Assembly (NCBI GenBank): GCA_022614795.1
Contig: JAKEHX010000402.1
Location: forward strand, 1-10,309
Origin: Planctomycetaceae bacterium
GTDB taxonomy: Bacteria > Planctomycetota > Planctomycetia > Pirellulales > Pirellulaceae
Direction: 5' to 3'
Length of the DNA stretch: 10,309 nt
Below, in pieces: positions 1 to 5,648 of this stretch; the first letter of the stretch is position 1, and each line of letters opens with the position of its first letter. The notes under the pieces were generated by a model. It searched no databases, had not been told where the DNA came from, and worked only from the letters and a program-made list of their open reading frames with translations. The translations under genes were made by a program, and so were the position numbers.

Positions 1-250
1 GCACCGTCTGCCGGTCTGATCCCGACGGCTCGTCAGCGACTGGCGCAGCCTCGGTCGGACGGTCGGCTGGCGGCCCGTCCGAAAGCCGCTGCCGAAGCGT
101 GCTCACGCGCGATTGGCAAATCGGACAAGTTGCAAGGTGCGCCGCAATCGAATCGGCCATCGGCCCGGACAGCTCGCCTGGCAAATAGGCCAGAATGTCG
201 TCGTCGCTGGGGCACGGCCCAATCAGCAACTGGCCGGCAGGGGCATCCAT
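1..250 (-). CDS. N-terminal part of a zinc-finger-type kinase or anti-sigma-like protein (runs off the left edge)
   Basis: Reading leftward from an ATG at 250-248, a frame stays open to the window edge and gives 83 residues. It holds the pattern H38-x3-C42-x2-C45 (HLATCPICQSRV), preceded by a segment of the type DDDILAYLPGEL. This layout is known from the short N-terminal zinc-binding region of anti-sigma factors and of many planctomycete serine/threonine protein kinases. After the cysteines the chain becomes rich in Pro, Ala and Asp, as in a linker before a catalytic or membrane domain that lies outside the window. No clear Shine-Dalgarno sequence precedes the ATG. The gene is divergent from ruvB. 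The frame and the zinc motif are seen directly. Whether the full protein is a kinase or an anti-sigma factor cannot be decided here. Confidence 0.7.
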   Translation of the reverse strand, partial: MDAPAGQLLIGPCPSDDDILAYLPGELSGPMADSIAAHLATCPICQSRVSTLRQRLSDGPPADRPTEAAPVADEPSGSDRQTV

Positions 251-463
251 TGTGGCTCGGCGCGACTGCATAACCCACCTGCGCAGCTACTCCAAGAAAC
301 AAACCACGGGGCACGCCAAAACCCCGACAATGAGTGTACGCTACCGCGCTTGCGAAGTATACGGTTCACCGGCAAAACGGCCCGTTTCACCGCACGATTC
401 GTCTGGGACACGCTGCTGGCCAAACTTCAACTCGCATGGTCATCCGCAGTCCCCCTCTGTTAC

Positions 464-498
464 ATTTGGTCATTTGTCATTGGTCACTTGTCATTTGT
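464..498. repeat. Seven-base tandem repeat, CATTTGT type
   Basis: Five consecutive seven-base units can be read: ATTTGGT, CATTTGT, CATTGGT, CACTTGT and CATTTGT. The period is exact and the units vary at two or three positions. The same unit family returns at 2554-2619, again just upstream of a gene, so it is a repeated intergenic motif rather than a chance run. From memory, such heptamer runs are scattered in planctomycete intergenic DNA. Their role is unknown. Confidence 0.75.
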
Positions 499-503
499 CC
501 GGA

Positions 504-596
504 CCTCCGACTCCCGAATCCCGTCCCCGCATCTGATCTTTTACCACCAATCTATAACCGTCCCAACCCCCAACCCCCGACCCCCGACCCCCGTCC
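504..596. repeat. C-rich seven-base tandem repeats up to the ruvB start codon
   Basis: Two runs with the same period are visible. At 504-531 the units are CCTCCGA, CTCCCGA, ATCCCGT and CCCCGCA. At 562-596 they are CCCAACC twice, CCCGACC twice and CCCGTCC. The last run ends two bases before the ruvB ATG at 599, so it would form the end of the ruvB leader and takes the place where a ribosome binding site would normally lie. A short plain stretch separates the runs. Confidence 0.7.
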
Positions 597-598
597 CC

Positions 599-1627
599 AT
601 GCCCCGCGAACCGATCCTCTCCGCCGCGCCGCCGCAGGACGAAGATTTCCATCGCGACCTGCGGCCCCAGCGGATCGTCGACATGGTCGGGCAGCGCGAC
701 GTGATCGAGCGGCTCAACATCGTCGTCGATGCCGCCCGCAAGCGCGGCGAATCGCTCGGCCACATTCTCTTCGACGGTCCGCCCGGCCTGGGCAAGACGA
801 CCTTCGCCAACTGCATTCCCCGCGAGCTCGGCGTCCCCTTGGTCACGGCCAGCGGCCCCGGCATTAAGGCCCCCAAAGACCTCATCCCGTATCTCACCAA
901 CCTCGAAGAGCACGCAGTCCTGTTCATCGACGAAATTCACCGCCTCCCTAAGGCCGTCGAGGAATATCTCTATTCGGCGATGGAGGACTTCCGCCTCGAC
1001 ATCGTCCTCGGCGACGGCATCAACGCCCGCACGATCAATCTTCGCCTCAAACGCTTCACGCTCATCGGGGCCACCACCCGCGCGGGCATGCTCTCCGCGC
1101 CGCTCCGCGACCGCTTTGCGACCCGCGAACATCTGGGCTTCTATAGCCTCTCGGAGCTGACCGAAATCGTCCGCCGCTCCGCCAAGAAGCTGAACGTCAA
1201 GTTGCATGACGACGCCGCCAGCGAAATCGCCCGCCGCAGCCGCGCTACGCCGCGCATCGCCAACAACCGCCTCCGCTGGGTCCGCGACTTTGCCGACAGC
1301 CAGGCCGGCGGCATCGTTACACTCGACGTCGCCCGGGCCGCGCTCGCCATGGCCGGCATCGACGTGCTCGGCCTCGACAAGCAGGACCGCGGCTATCTGG
1401 AAACGATCATCCGCGTCTTCACTGGCGGCCCGGCCGGCGTCGAGGCGATCGCCCACACCATGAACCTTTCGCCCGACACGCTGACCGACGAGGTCGAGCC
1501 CTACCTGCTCCGCAGCGAGCTGCTTGTCCGCACCCCCCGCGGCCGCGTCGTCACCGCCAAGGCCTACGAGCACCTCCAGCTTCCGTCCCCCGCCGACACC
1601 GACGACCAGCGGCGGCTGTTTGCGTAG
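599..1627 (+). CDS. ruvB: Holliday junction branch migration ATPase RuvB
   Basis: RuvB is the hexameric AAA+ motor that, with RuvA, drives branch migration of Holliday junctions in recombination and repair. The 342-residue product has the family's usual length. Walker A is GPPGLGKT at residues 60-67, Walker B is FIDEIH with D111 and E112, the sensor stretch GATTRAG follows, and the arginine finger lies in LRDRF at R170, the position known for Thermotoga RuvB. The C-terminal winged-helix end RTPRGRVVTAKAY is typical. The frame is open far upstream, but the family begins near residues 15-20 of this ATG, and the upstream part is repeat-filled noncoding DNA overlapping the divergent gene. There is no Shine-Dalgarno site. 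No ruvA or ruvC lies next to it, so it is a solitary gene here. Confidence 0.97.
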   Translation: MPREPILSAAPPQDEDFHRDLRPQRIVDMVGQRDVIERLNIVVDAARKRGESLGHILFDGPPGLGKTTFANCIPRELGVPLVTASGPGIKAPKDLIPYLTNLEEHAVLFIDEIHRLPKAVEEYLYSAMEDFRLDIVLGDGINARTINLRLKRFTLIGATTRAGMLSAPLRDRFATREHLGFYSLSELTEIVRRSAKKLNVKLHDDAASEIARRSRATPRIANNRLRWVRDFADSQAGGIVTLDVARAALAMAGIDVLGLDKQDRGYLETIIRVFTGGPAGVEAIAHTMNLSPDTLTDEVEPYLLRSELLVRTPRGRVVTAKAYEHLQLPSPADTDDQRRLFA

Positions 1628-1887
1628 CATCGCGGCGGGACGTGATCGTGAACCTATACCGCACCACATTTTTCGCACCCCCGTTTTGCGCCCTAACTCT
1701 CAGCCGGCAAACCCGTTGCGCCAATTCCTCTCGCCGATCGCGGAATAGTTAGACCGTTTTCCCGCAGCCGCACTCGTAATAGCGCGGTGGCCCAACCCGA
1801 TGCGTCCCTCGCGCTCCAGCTCCCAATGCCGACGTTTCTAAGGTCGCCATTAAACTCCGCGCACTTTTGTGCCTCCAAAACTCCAAG

Positions 1888-2051
1888 CTAATCTCCACAA
1901 ACCGCTATCTGACAACGACTTGCAGCTTTCGCCATCTCCCGCGCGGCGTTAGCGAATTTAGCTCCGGACAGCATGATTGCAGCCTCTTGGGTGCCGCTTC
2001 TACGCCGCATCGGGGCGACGTCCGCCTTGATCGAGTCGTTGCCTTCCTCAT
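1888..2051 (-). other. Possible small RNA or very small proteins downstream of the leftward promoter
   Basis: The leftward transcript expected from the promoter at 2140-2168 meets two tiny overlapping frames. One starts at 2051 and ends at 1905: 48 residues, very rich in Arg and Lys, with GGAG upstream at a rather long distance. The other starts at 2010 and ends at 1888: 40 residues, with a helix-like alanine-rich part (GAKFANAAREMAKAA). Neither resembles a family I know, and their overlap means at most one is likely to be real. A noncoding RNA is equally possible. I saw no RNase P, tmRNA, SRP or 6S signature. No clear terminator follows. Confidence 0.2.
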
Positions 2052-2139
2052 CTTTTTGTCTTTCTCCGAACCGCCAGTCGGAACGCGGAAATGACAGAAA
2101 AATGTTGACAGAACTAGGCGTTTGCCAGTCACAGCGACA

Positions 2140-2168
2140 ATTATACTCAGTTGTCCACTAACTGTCAA
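2140..2168 (-). promoter_or_regulatory. Consensus sigma-70 promoter reading leftward
   Basis: On the minus strand TTGACA (2168-2163) is followed after exactly 17 bases by TATAAT (2145-2140). Both hexamers match the sigma-70 consensus at every position and the spacer is optimal. Transcription would begin near 2133 and run left, away from the acyl-adenylating gene and towards the 3' end of ruvB. No recognised gene lies downstream, so the product is unknown. Confidence 0.7.
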
Positions 2169-2283
2169 GTACGACACATTAGTTTGTATTTCCGTCCAAA
2201 GACAGCTCGGACCTTGGACGCCGAACCTTGACCCCGCGGCAAGACTCCCAACCTTCTAGCCGATTGTGCCGAGTTGTAACTGC

Positions 2284-2301
2284 ATGGTGCGGCTGCACCA
2301 T
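2284..2301. other. Small hairpin beside a palindrome
   Basis: ATGGTGC and GCACCAT form a perfect seven-base stem around the loop GGCT. It runs directly into the eight-base palindrome TCCGCGGA at 2301-2308. No T-run follows, so it does not look like an intrinsic terminator. No function can be assigned. Confidence 0.3.
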
Positions 2302-2553
2302 CCGCGGAAATAGATCTTTGACGGACGTGGAAATTCCCGGAGTCGCAGCCGGTGAAGTAGGCGTCATGACGGGCACGATGTCAGGCATCCCTCAGTGGAC
2401 TTGTGTTAACCCTTCAAGTAATCGGAACAAGCTCCCGTGTTTGTTGTGGCGGGGTGCAGAAAGGTAACCGCGGGACGCATTGGCGCTGGCGGCGAGGGAA
2501 TTGCTTTGCGGAGAAAGGAGCGGTAAGTTAAGGACGGTTGTTTGGACAAGTGT

Positions 2554-2619
2554 TACTTGTCATTCGTCCTTGGTCGCTTGTCATTTGTGGTTGGCACGAA
2601 TGACAAGTGACCGATGACC
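2554..2619. repeat. Seven-base repeat array with an inverted second half
   Basis: Forward units TACTTGT, CATTCGT, CCTTGGT, CGCTTGT and CATTTGT occupy 2554-2588. The opposite-strand form follows at 2596-2619 as ACGAATG, ACAAGTG, ACCGATG and ACC. The two halves contain a perfect 13-base inverted repeat (2555-2567 with 2596-2608) around a 28-base loop, so the transcript could fold. The unit family is the same as at 464-498. It lies 17 bases upstream of the start codon at 2636. Confidence 0.75.
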
Positions 2620-2635
2620 TTGCCCCCGTTTTGCC

Positions 2636-3766
2636 ATGAAACCTGAAGTCATTCCGCCAGCCGAATTGGAAGCCCGTGCCAAAGCCGCCAAGGATGCGCT
2701 CGACAAGCACACTTACGAAATCATTCAGCATCACTTTCACGACTCGACCGGCTGCCCGTTCTGGCTGGGGAAGAAGCGGGAGTTGAAGTTCGATCCGCTC
2801 AAGGAGGTGAAGTGCTACGAGGACACGCGGAAGTTCCCGCTGTTTGAGGACGAGTGGCTCCGCGGCGGGCCGGCCAGCCGCTGGGTGCCCAAGGCCTACG
2901 CCGGCAAGCCGACGTACATTTTCGAAACGGGCGGGACGACGGGGATTCCCAAGAGCCGCGTGGTGATCGACGACTTCCGGATCGACTACGAGAACTTCAG
3001 CGAAACGCTGCCGGACCAGTATTTTCCCAAGGGGGCGAATTGGCTGATGCTGGGGCCGAGCGGGCCGCGGCGGCTGCGGCTGGCGGTGGAGCATCTGGCT
3101 CAATTTCGCGGCGGCATTTCGTTCTGCATCGATCTCGATCCGCGGTGGGTCGTGAAGCTGATCAAGAAGGGGTGGATGGAGCACTTGGAGGCGTACAAGC
3201 AGCACTGCGTCGACCAGGCCCTGACGATTCTCTCGGCCGGGCACGACATCAAATGCATGTTCACCACGCCGAAGCTGCTGGAGGCGCTGTGCCAGTCGCT
3301 CGAGAAGCAAGGCAAGACGTTCCAGGACACGGGCATCACGGGCATTTTCAGCGGCGGCACCGAGTTCACGCCGCAGTGGACGCGGTTTTGCATCGAGGAA
3401 TATTTCGGCGGCCCGCCCGAGGTGAGCGGCATCTACATGACGCCGACTTACGGCAACACGCTGATGGGCCTGGCGTGCAGCAAGCCCGTCACCGCCGAGG
3501 AAGGCTACAAAATCAGCTACTACGCCCCGCAGCCGCGAGCGGTGGCCGAGGTGGTCGATTTCGACGATCCGATGAAGATCGTGCCGTACGGCGAATCGGG
3601 CCGTGTGAAGCTGACGACGCTGACACATGAGCTCTTCATCCCCGGATTCCTAGAGCGGGACGAAGGGGAGCGCGAGAAGCCGTATGCGAAATACCCGTGG
3701 GACGGCGTGAGCGGCGTGAAGCCCTGGCGCGGGATCGCGGCGCAAACGACGGTCGGGGTGTATTAG
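2636..3766 (+). CDS. AMP-binding acyl-adenylating enzyme, PaaK/LuxE-like, short form
   Basis: The 376-residue product carries the phosphate-binding signature TGGTTGIPK of adenylate-forming enzymes at residues 98-106, a later IFSGGTEF segment, a YGNTLMG segment at the place of the adenine-binding YGxTE motif, and YGESGRVKLTTL resembling the GExGxLVxT motif near the end of the main domain. Such enzymes activate a carboxylic acid with ATP and usually pass the acyl group to CoA or a protein thiol. PaaK-type ligases usually have about 430 residues; this one stops soon after the ERDEGERE segment and lacks most of the small C-terminal domain. LuxE proteins have about this length, but the cysteine LuxE acylates near its C-terminus is not present here. 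The substrate is unknown. No Shine-Dalgarno site precedes the ATG, and a seven-base repeat array lies just upstream. Its tail is partly duplicated after hicB. Confidence 0.75.
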   Translation: MKPEVIPPAELEARAKAAKDALDKHTYEIIQHHFHDSTGCPFWLGKKRELKFDPLKEVKCYEDTRKFPLFEDEWLRGGPASRWVPKAYAGKPTYIFETGGTTGIPKSRVVIDDFRIDYENFSETLPDQYFPKGANWLMLGPSGPRRLRLAVEHLAQFRGGISFCIDLDPRWVVKLIKKGWMEHLEAYKQHCVDQALTILSAGHDIKCMFTTPKLLEALCQSLEKQGKTFQDTGITGIFSGGTEFTPQWTRFCIEEYFGGPPEVSGIYMTPTYGNTLMGLACSKPVTAEEGYKISYYAPQPRAVAEVVDFDDPMKIVPYGESGRVKLTTLTHELFIPGFLERDEGEREKPYAKYPWDGVSGVKPWRGIAAQTTVGVY

Positions 3767-3796
3767 CGGAAATTATCTGGCCGCAGGAATGTTAGA

Positions 3797-3994
3797 ATGA
3801 AGGTGCGGGAAGTGTTGCGGTTGCTGGCAGCCGACGGCTGGCAAGTGGTCAGGCAGCGTGGCAGTCACCGGCAGTTGCAGCATTCGACCAAAGCGGGGAC
3901 CGTGACCGTCGCCGGAAAGCCCGGCGACGAATTGCATCCCAAAACGCTTGCCAGCATCCTACGACAAGCCCAACTCGAATCACCAGGAATATGA
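3797..3994 (+). CDS. hicA: HicA toxin, mRNA interferase
   Basis: HicA is a small double-stranded-RNA-binding-fold ribonuclease that cleaves mRNA and stops translation until bound by HicB. The 65-residue product has the family's full length and pattern: LLAADGWQVVRQRGSHRQL with the catalytic histidine at H24 in GSH, then GTVTVAGKPGDELHPKTL and a final helix. An AGGA ribosome binding site lies at 3785-3788, eight bases before the ATG. The gene starts 30 bases after the acyl-adenylating gene and is followed directly by hicB in the toxin-first order usual for this pair. All visible key residues are intact, so the toxin may be active. Confidence 0.93.
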   Translation: MKVREVLRLLAADGWQVVRQRGSHRQLQHSTKAGTVTVAGKPGDELHPKTLASILRQAQLESPGI

Positions 3995-3995
3995 A

Positions 3996-4265
3996 ATGCG
4001 CTACCTCGTGATGATCCGCCGCACGCGTACCGGTTATAGCGTGGATGTGCCCGATCTTCCGGGTTGTGTGGCAACTGGCAGTACGGTCGAGCATGCCCGG
4101 CAGATGATTGCCGAAGCGATCGAGATGCACTTGGAGATGATGAGAGAACACGGCGAACCCATTCCGCCTGCTCAAGCGGCTCTCTCCTTTGCAGTTGATG
4201 ACAGTAGTGCGGAAGAGTTTTGCACGTGGGTGGAGGTGGAGGCGCCAGCAGCGGCAGTGCCGTAA
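3996..4265 (+). CDS. hicB: HicB antitoxin
   Basis: HicB binds and neutralises HicA and often represses its own operon. The 89-residue product begins MRYLVMIRRTRTGYSVDVPD and continues LPGCVATGSTVEHARQMI, the partly degraded RNase H-like fold of HicB antitoxins. I chose the ATG at 3996 because the family starts at this point and AGGA at 3985-3988 is well spaced; an in-frame ATG at 3948 would add 16 residues lying inside hicA. The hicA stop at 3992-3994 is one base away, so translation is probably coupled. No extended C-terminal DNA-binding domain (HTH or ribbon-helix-helix) is visible, so self-regulation by this short form is uncertain. Immediately after its stop begins a copy of the upstream gene's tail. 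Confidence 0.92.
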   Translation: MRYLVMIRRTRTGYSVDVPDLPGCVATGSTVEHARQMIAEAIEMHLEMMREHGEPIPPAQAALSFAVDDSSAEEFCTWVEVEAPAAAVP

Positions 4266-4266
4266 C

Positions 4267-4344
4267 GATTTTCCCTGCGTCGGCGTGAGCGGCGTTAAAC
4301 CCCGGCGCGGCATCGCGGTGCAGACGGTGGTGGGGGTGGATTGA
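4267..4344 (+). pseudogene. Duplicate of the last 26 codons of the acyl-adenylating gene
   Basis: Read in frame, these bases encode a tail closely matching the end of the product of 2636-3766. Both contain GVSGVKP, then RGIA, then QT and VGV before a stop codon, and the alignment to 3689-3766 needs no gaps. Over the last 72 bases about four of five positions agree, and several differences are silent (GTG/GTT, AAG/AAA, CAA/CAG), which suggests divergence while still coding. The stop here is TGA instead of TAG. The fragment starts one base after the hicB stop and has no start of its own, so it is a remnant of a second version of the gene. hicAB lies exactly between the two tails. Confidence 0.85.
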
Positions 4345-4412
4345 ACGACAGCGCGTTACTTCAAGTCGAACCGCGCAATAGAATTAGCTGTCGATGGTTG
4401 AGGAGAACCGAC

Positions 4413-4823
4413 ATGTCTTCTGTGACGACAACAAAGCCGGACTGGTATCGCATCCTGAGCCATTGGAAGAACAAGAGAGGGACCGGACTTTCATTCAGCT
4501 TTCTGGTTGGGGCGACCAGAAAGCCAGTGGGGACTCGATTTGCCAATGAAGAGGAGGCAATGGCGCATGCTAAGGAACTGTATGTCCAACTAACGACTGA
4601 TCGTCCGGAGGGCTGCCAAGCCTGGGTGCAAGACTGCGGCGGCGTTCAGGGGCGCATAGTCACGTGCGGAAGCAGCGAAGGTCGAAGCATGATTCCCTTC
4701 GACCAACTGTGGACAGAGTACGGCAGCGCAATTGTCGAGGGCAACTACTCTTTGACGAAGGGCATCTTCCATCCGATGGTTGACTGTGAGATCGAATGGG
4801 TTCAAGAGGCGCTGAAGCGATGA
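4413..4823 (+). CDS. Unrecognised 136-residue protein
   Basis: The ATG at 4413 follows GAGGAG (4400-4405) by seven bases, the best ribosome binding site in this block; the frame could be extended upstream only by a TTG at 4341 inside the tail remnant. I do not recognise a family. The product is soluble-looking, with no signal peptide or membrane segment. It has a positively charged N-terminal part (DWYRILSHWKNKRGTG), an acidic helix (NEEEAMAHAKEL) and a Trp- and Cys-containing C-terminal half. Its last codons overlap the next gene as ATGA, so the two are probably translated together. Base use is less GC-biased than in the metabolic genes, which fits acquired DNA. Confidence 0.75.
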   Translation: MSSVTTTKPDWYRILSHWKNKRGTGLSFSFLVGATRKPVGTRFANEEEAMAHAKELYVQLTTDRPEGCQAWVQDCGGVQGRIVTCGSSEGRSMIPFDQLWTEYGSAIVEGNYSLTKGIFHPMVDCEIEWVQEALKR

Positions 4824-5599
4824 AAAGTCCCTTCCCCGGCATGGACCCGTATCTCGAGGAGCCGAACCTCTGGCAGGACGTGCATTTGTCGCTCGTCATT
4901 GCCATGCGGGCCCAATTAAACGCCAGGCTCCCACCGAATTATGTCGCACGGGCCGACAAATACGTTTGGATTCACGAGCCGGATGCGACAGCCAGAACTC
5001 GAGTGCGCCCCGACGCGTACATTGTCAAGCATTCGGACAACCCGGCCTCCCAAGCTCCAGCAGCGGTAGCCGCGCCGACAACCGTCGTGCTTCCGGCCGC
5101 ACGACGCGAGGGTAACAAGTACCTGAAAATTCTAGATGCCAAATCGCGGCGATTGGTCACCGTCATCGAATTGCTGAGCCCGGCCAACAAGAAGCCTGGT
5201 CCGGATCGCGACGACTACTTAACGAAGCGAATCGACTATCTCACTGCCGGTGTCAACCTGGTCGAGATCGACCTGCTCCGAGCAGGCGAGCGAATTCCAA
5301 TCGGCGAGCCGCCGACGCAGGGATTTGACTATTACGCGCTGGTCTGCCGAGCCCAGGAAATGCCAAAGGCGGGAGTCTGGCCATTTACGGTTCGCGACCC
5401 GATGCCAGGGATCGCTGTTCCGCTATTGCCGACAGATTCGGATGTGCCGCTTGAGTTGCGGCCTTGTCTGGATGTGGCATACGAGCAAGGCGAATACCAC
5501 ATTGACATCGATTACAGCATGCCGCCCATTCCGCCCCTGTCGGAACCGGACGTGCAGTGGGCGCGCGGACTGCTGGAGAAAGCCGCCAACTCTGGCTAA
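4820..5599 (+). CDS. DUF4058 family protein
   Basis: The 259-residue product opens with KSPFPGMDPYLEEPNLW, the hallmark start of DUF4058 proteins, which are common in planctomycetes and cyanobacteria and have no established function. The start at 4820 gives this N-terminus and overlaps the preceding stop by four bases; an ATG at 4796 would add eight residues lying inside the upstream gene. The central stretch VTVIELLSPANKKPG (E117) followed by YLTAGVNLVEIDLL resembles the arrangement in Uma2/DUF820 proteins of the PD-(D/E)xK nuclease superfamily, where E and K residues lie in the active site. A nuclease-like fold is therefore my inference, not established. No signal peptide or membrane segment is visible. 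It probably forms a two-gene unit with the unknown gene upstream. Confidence 0.9.
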   Translation: MKSPFPGMDPYLEEPNLWQDVHLSLVIAMRAQLNARLPPNYVARADKYVWIHEPDATARTRVRPDAYIVKHSDNPASQAPAAVAAPTTVVLPAARREGNKYLKILDAKSRRLVTVIELLSPANKKPGPDRDDYLTKRIDYLTAGVNLVEIDLLRAGERIPIGEPPTQGFDYYALVCRAQEMPKAGVWPFTVRDPMPGIAVPLLPTDSDVPLELRPCLDVAYEQGEYHIDIDYSMPPIPPLSEPDVQWARGLLEKAANSG

Positions 5600-5636
5600 G
5601 ATTCGTTGTTCAAACAACCTTCCGCGCTCTCCTGTT

Positions 5637-5640
5637 GGAA
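5637..5640 (+). promoter_or_regulatory. Ribosome binding site deciding the GTG start of the aldehyde dehydrogenase
   Basis: GGAA at 5637-5640 lies eight bases before a GTG at 5649. The frame is open far upstream into the DUF4058 gene, and no in-frame ATG lies between the DUF4058 stop and the first conserved residues, so this weak site supports the GTG as the start. Confidence 0.5.
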
Positions 5641-5648
5641 ACCCTCTC

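Larger units (their letters stand above)
251..598. other. Divergent intergenic region between the left-edge gene and ruvB
   Basis: These 348 bases separate two divergent genes. I see no convincing protein gene; the open frames crossing it have no family resemblance. The right half is dominated by seven-base tandem repeats (described separately) that run into the ruvB start codon. No promoter close to consensus stands out on either strand. The ruvB start has no purine-rich ribosome binding site, since the bases just before it are almost all C. Confidence 0.6.
1628..2635. other. Gene-poor region between ruvB and the acyl-adenylating enzyme
   Basis: About 1 kb holds no protein gene I can support. 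Open frames on both strands are short, lack family resemblance and mostly lack ribosome binding sites. What it does hold is a consensus-perfect leftward promoter (2140-2168), two very small leftward frames downstream of it, a hairpin at 2284-2301, a ten-base palindrome CGTCATGACG at 2362-2371, a strong purine-rich GAGAAAGGAG sequence near 2511-2520 with no start codon suitably placed after it, and the inverted seven-base repeat array at 2554-2619. Much of the stretch looks visibly less GC-rich than the neighbouring genes. Confidence 0.6.

Noticed and set aside
113..598. Upstream extension of the ruvB frame by 162 residues
   Set aside because: The extension has no RuvB similarity, crosses seven-base repeats and overlaps the divergent zinc-finger gene; RuvB proteins begin near the ATG at 599.
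464..603. CRISPR-like array
   Set aside because: Units are seven bases long and directly adjacent, with no unique spacers and no cas genes.
491..1678. 395-residue frame antisense to ruvB
   Set aside because: It is a GC-driven shadow of ruvB, with low-complexity Ala/Gly/Asp/Val content and no family resemblance.
2105..2147. Plus-strand TTGACA followed by TATACT
   Set aside because: The spacing is about 31 bases, far from the 16-18 needed. The strong promoter here is on the opposite strand.
2228..2467. 79-residue plus-strand frame in the gene-poor region
   Set aside because: No ribosome binding site, no recognisable family, and competing frames of similar length exist on the other strand.
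2528..3628. 366-residue frame antisense to the acyl-adenylating gene
   Set aside because: It is a shadow frame rich in Arg, Leu and His with no recognisable domain; the plus strand carries the AMP-binding motif.
3948..3995. Earlier start for HicB
   Set aside because: It would add 16 residues inside hicA that the family lacks, while the ATG at 3996 has its own well-spaced AGGA site.
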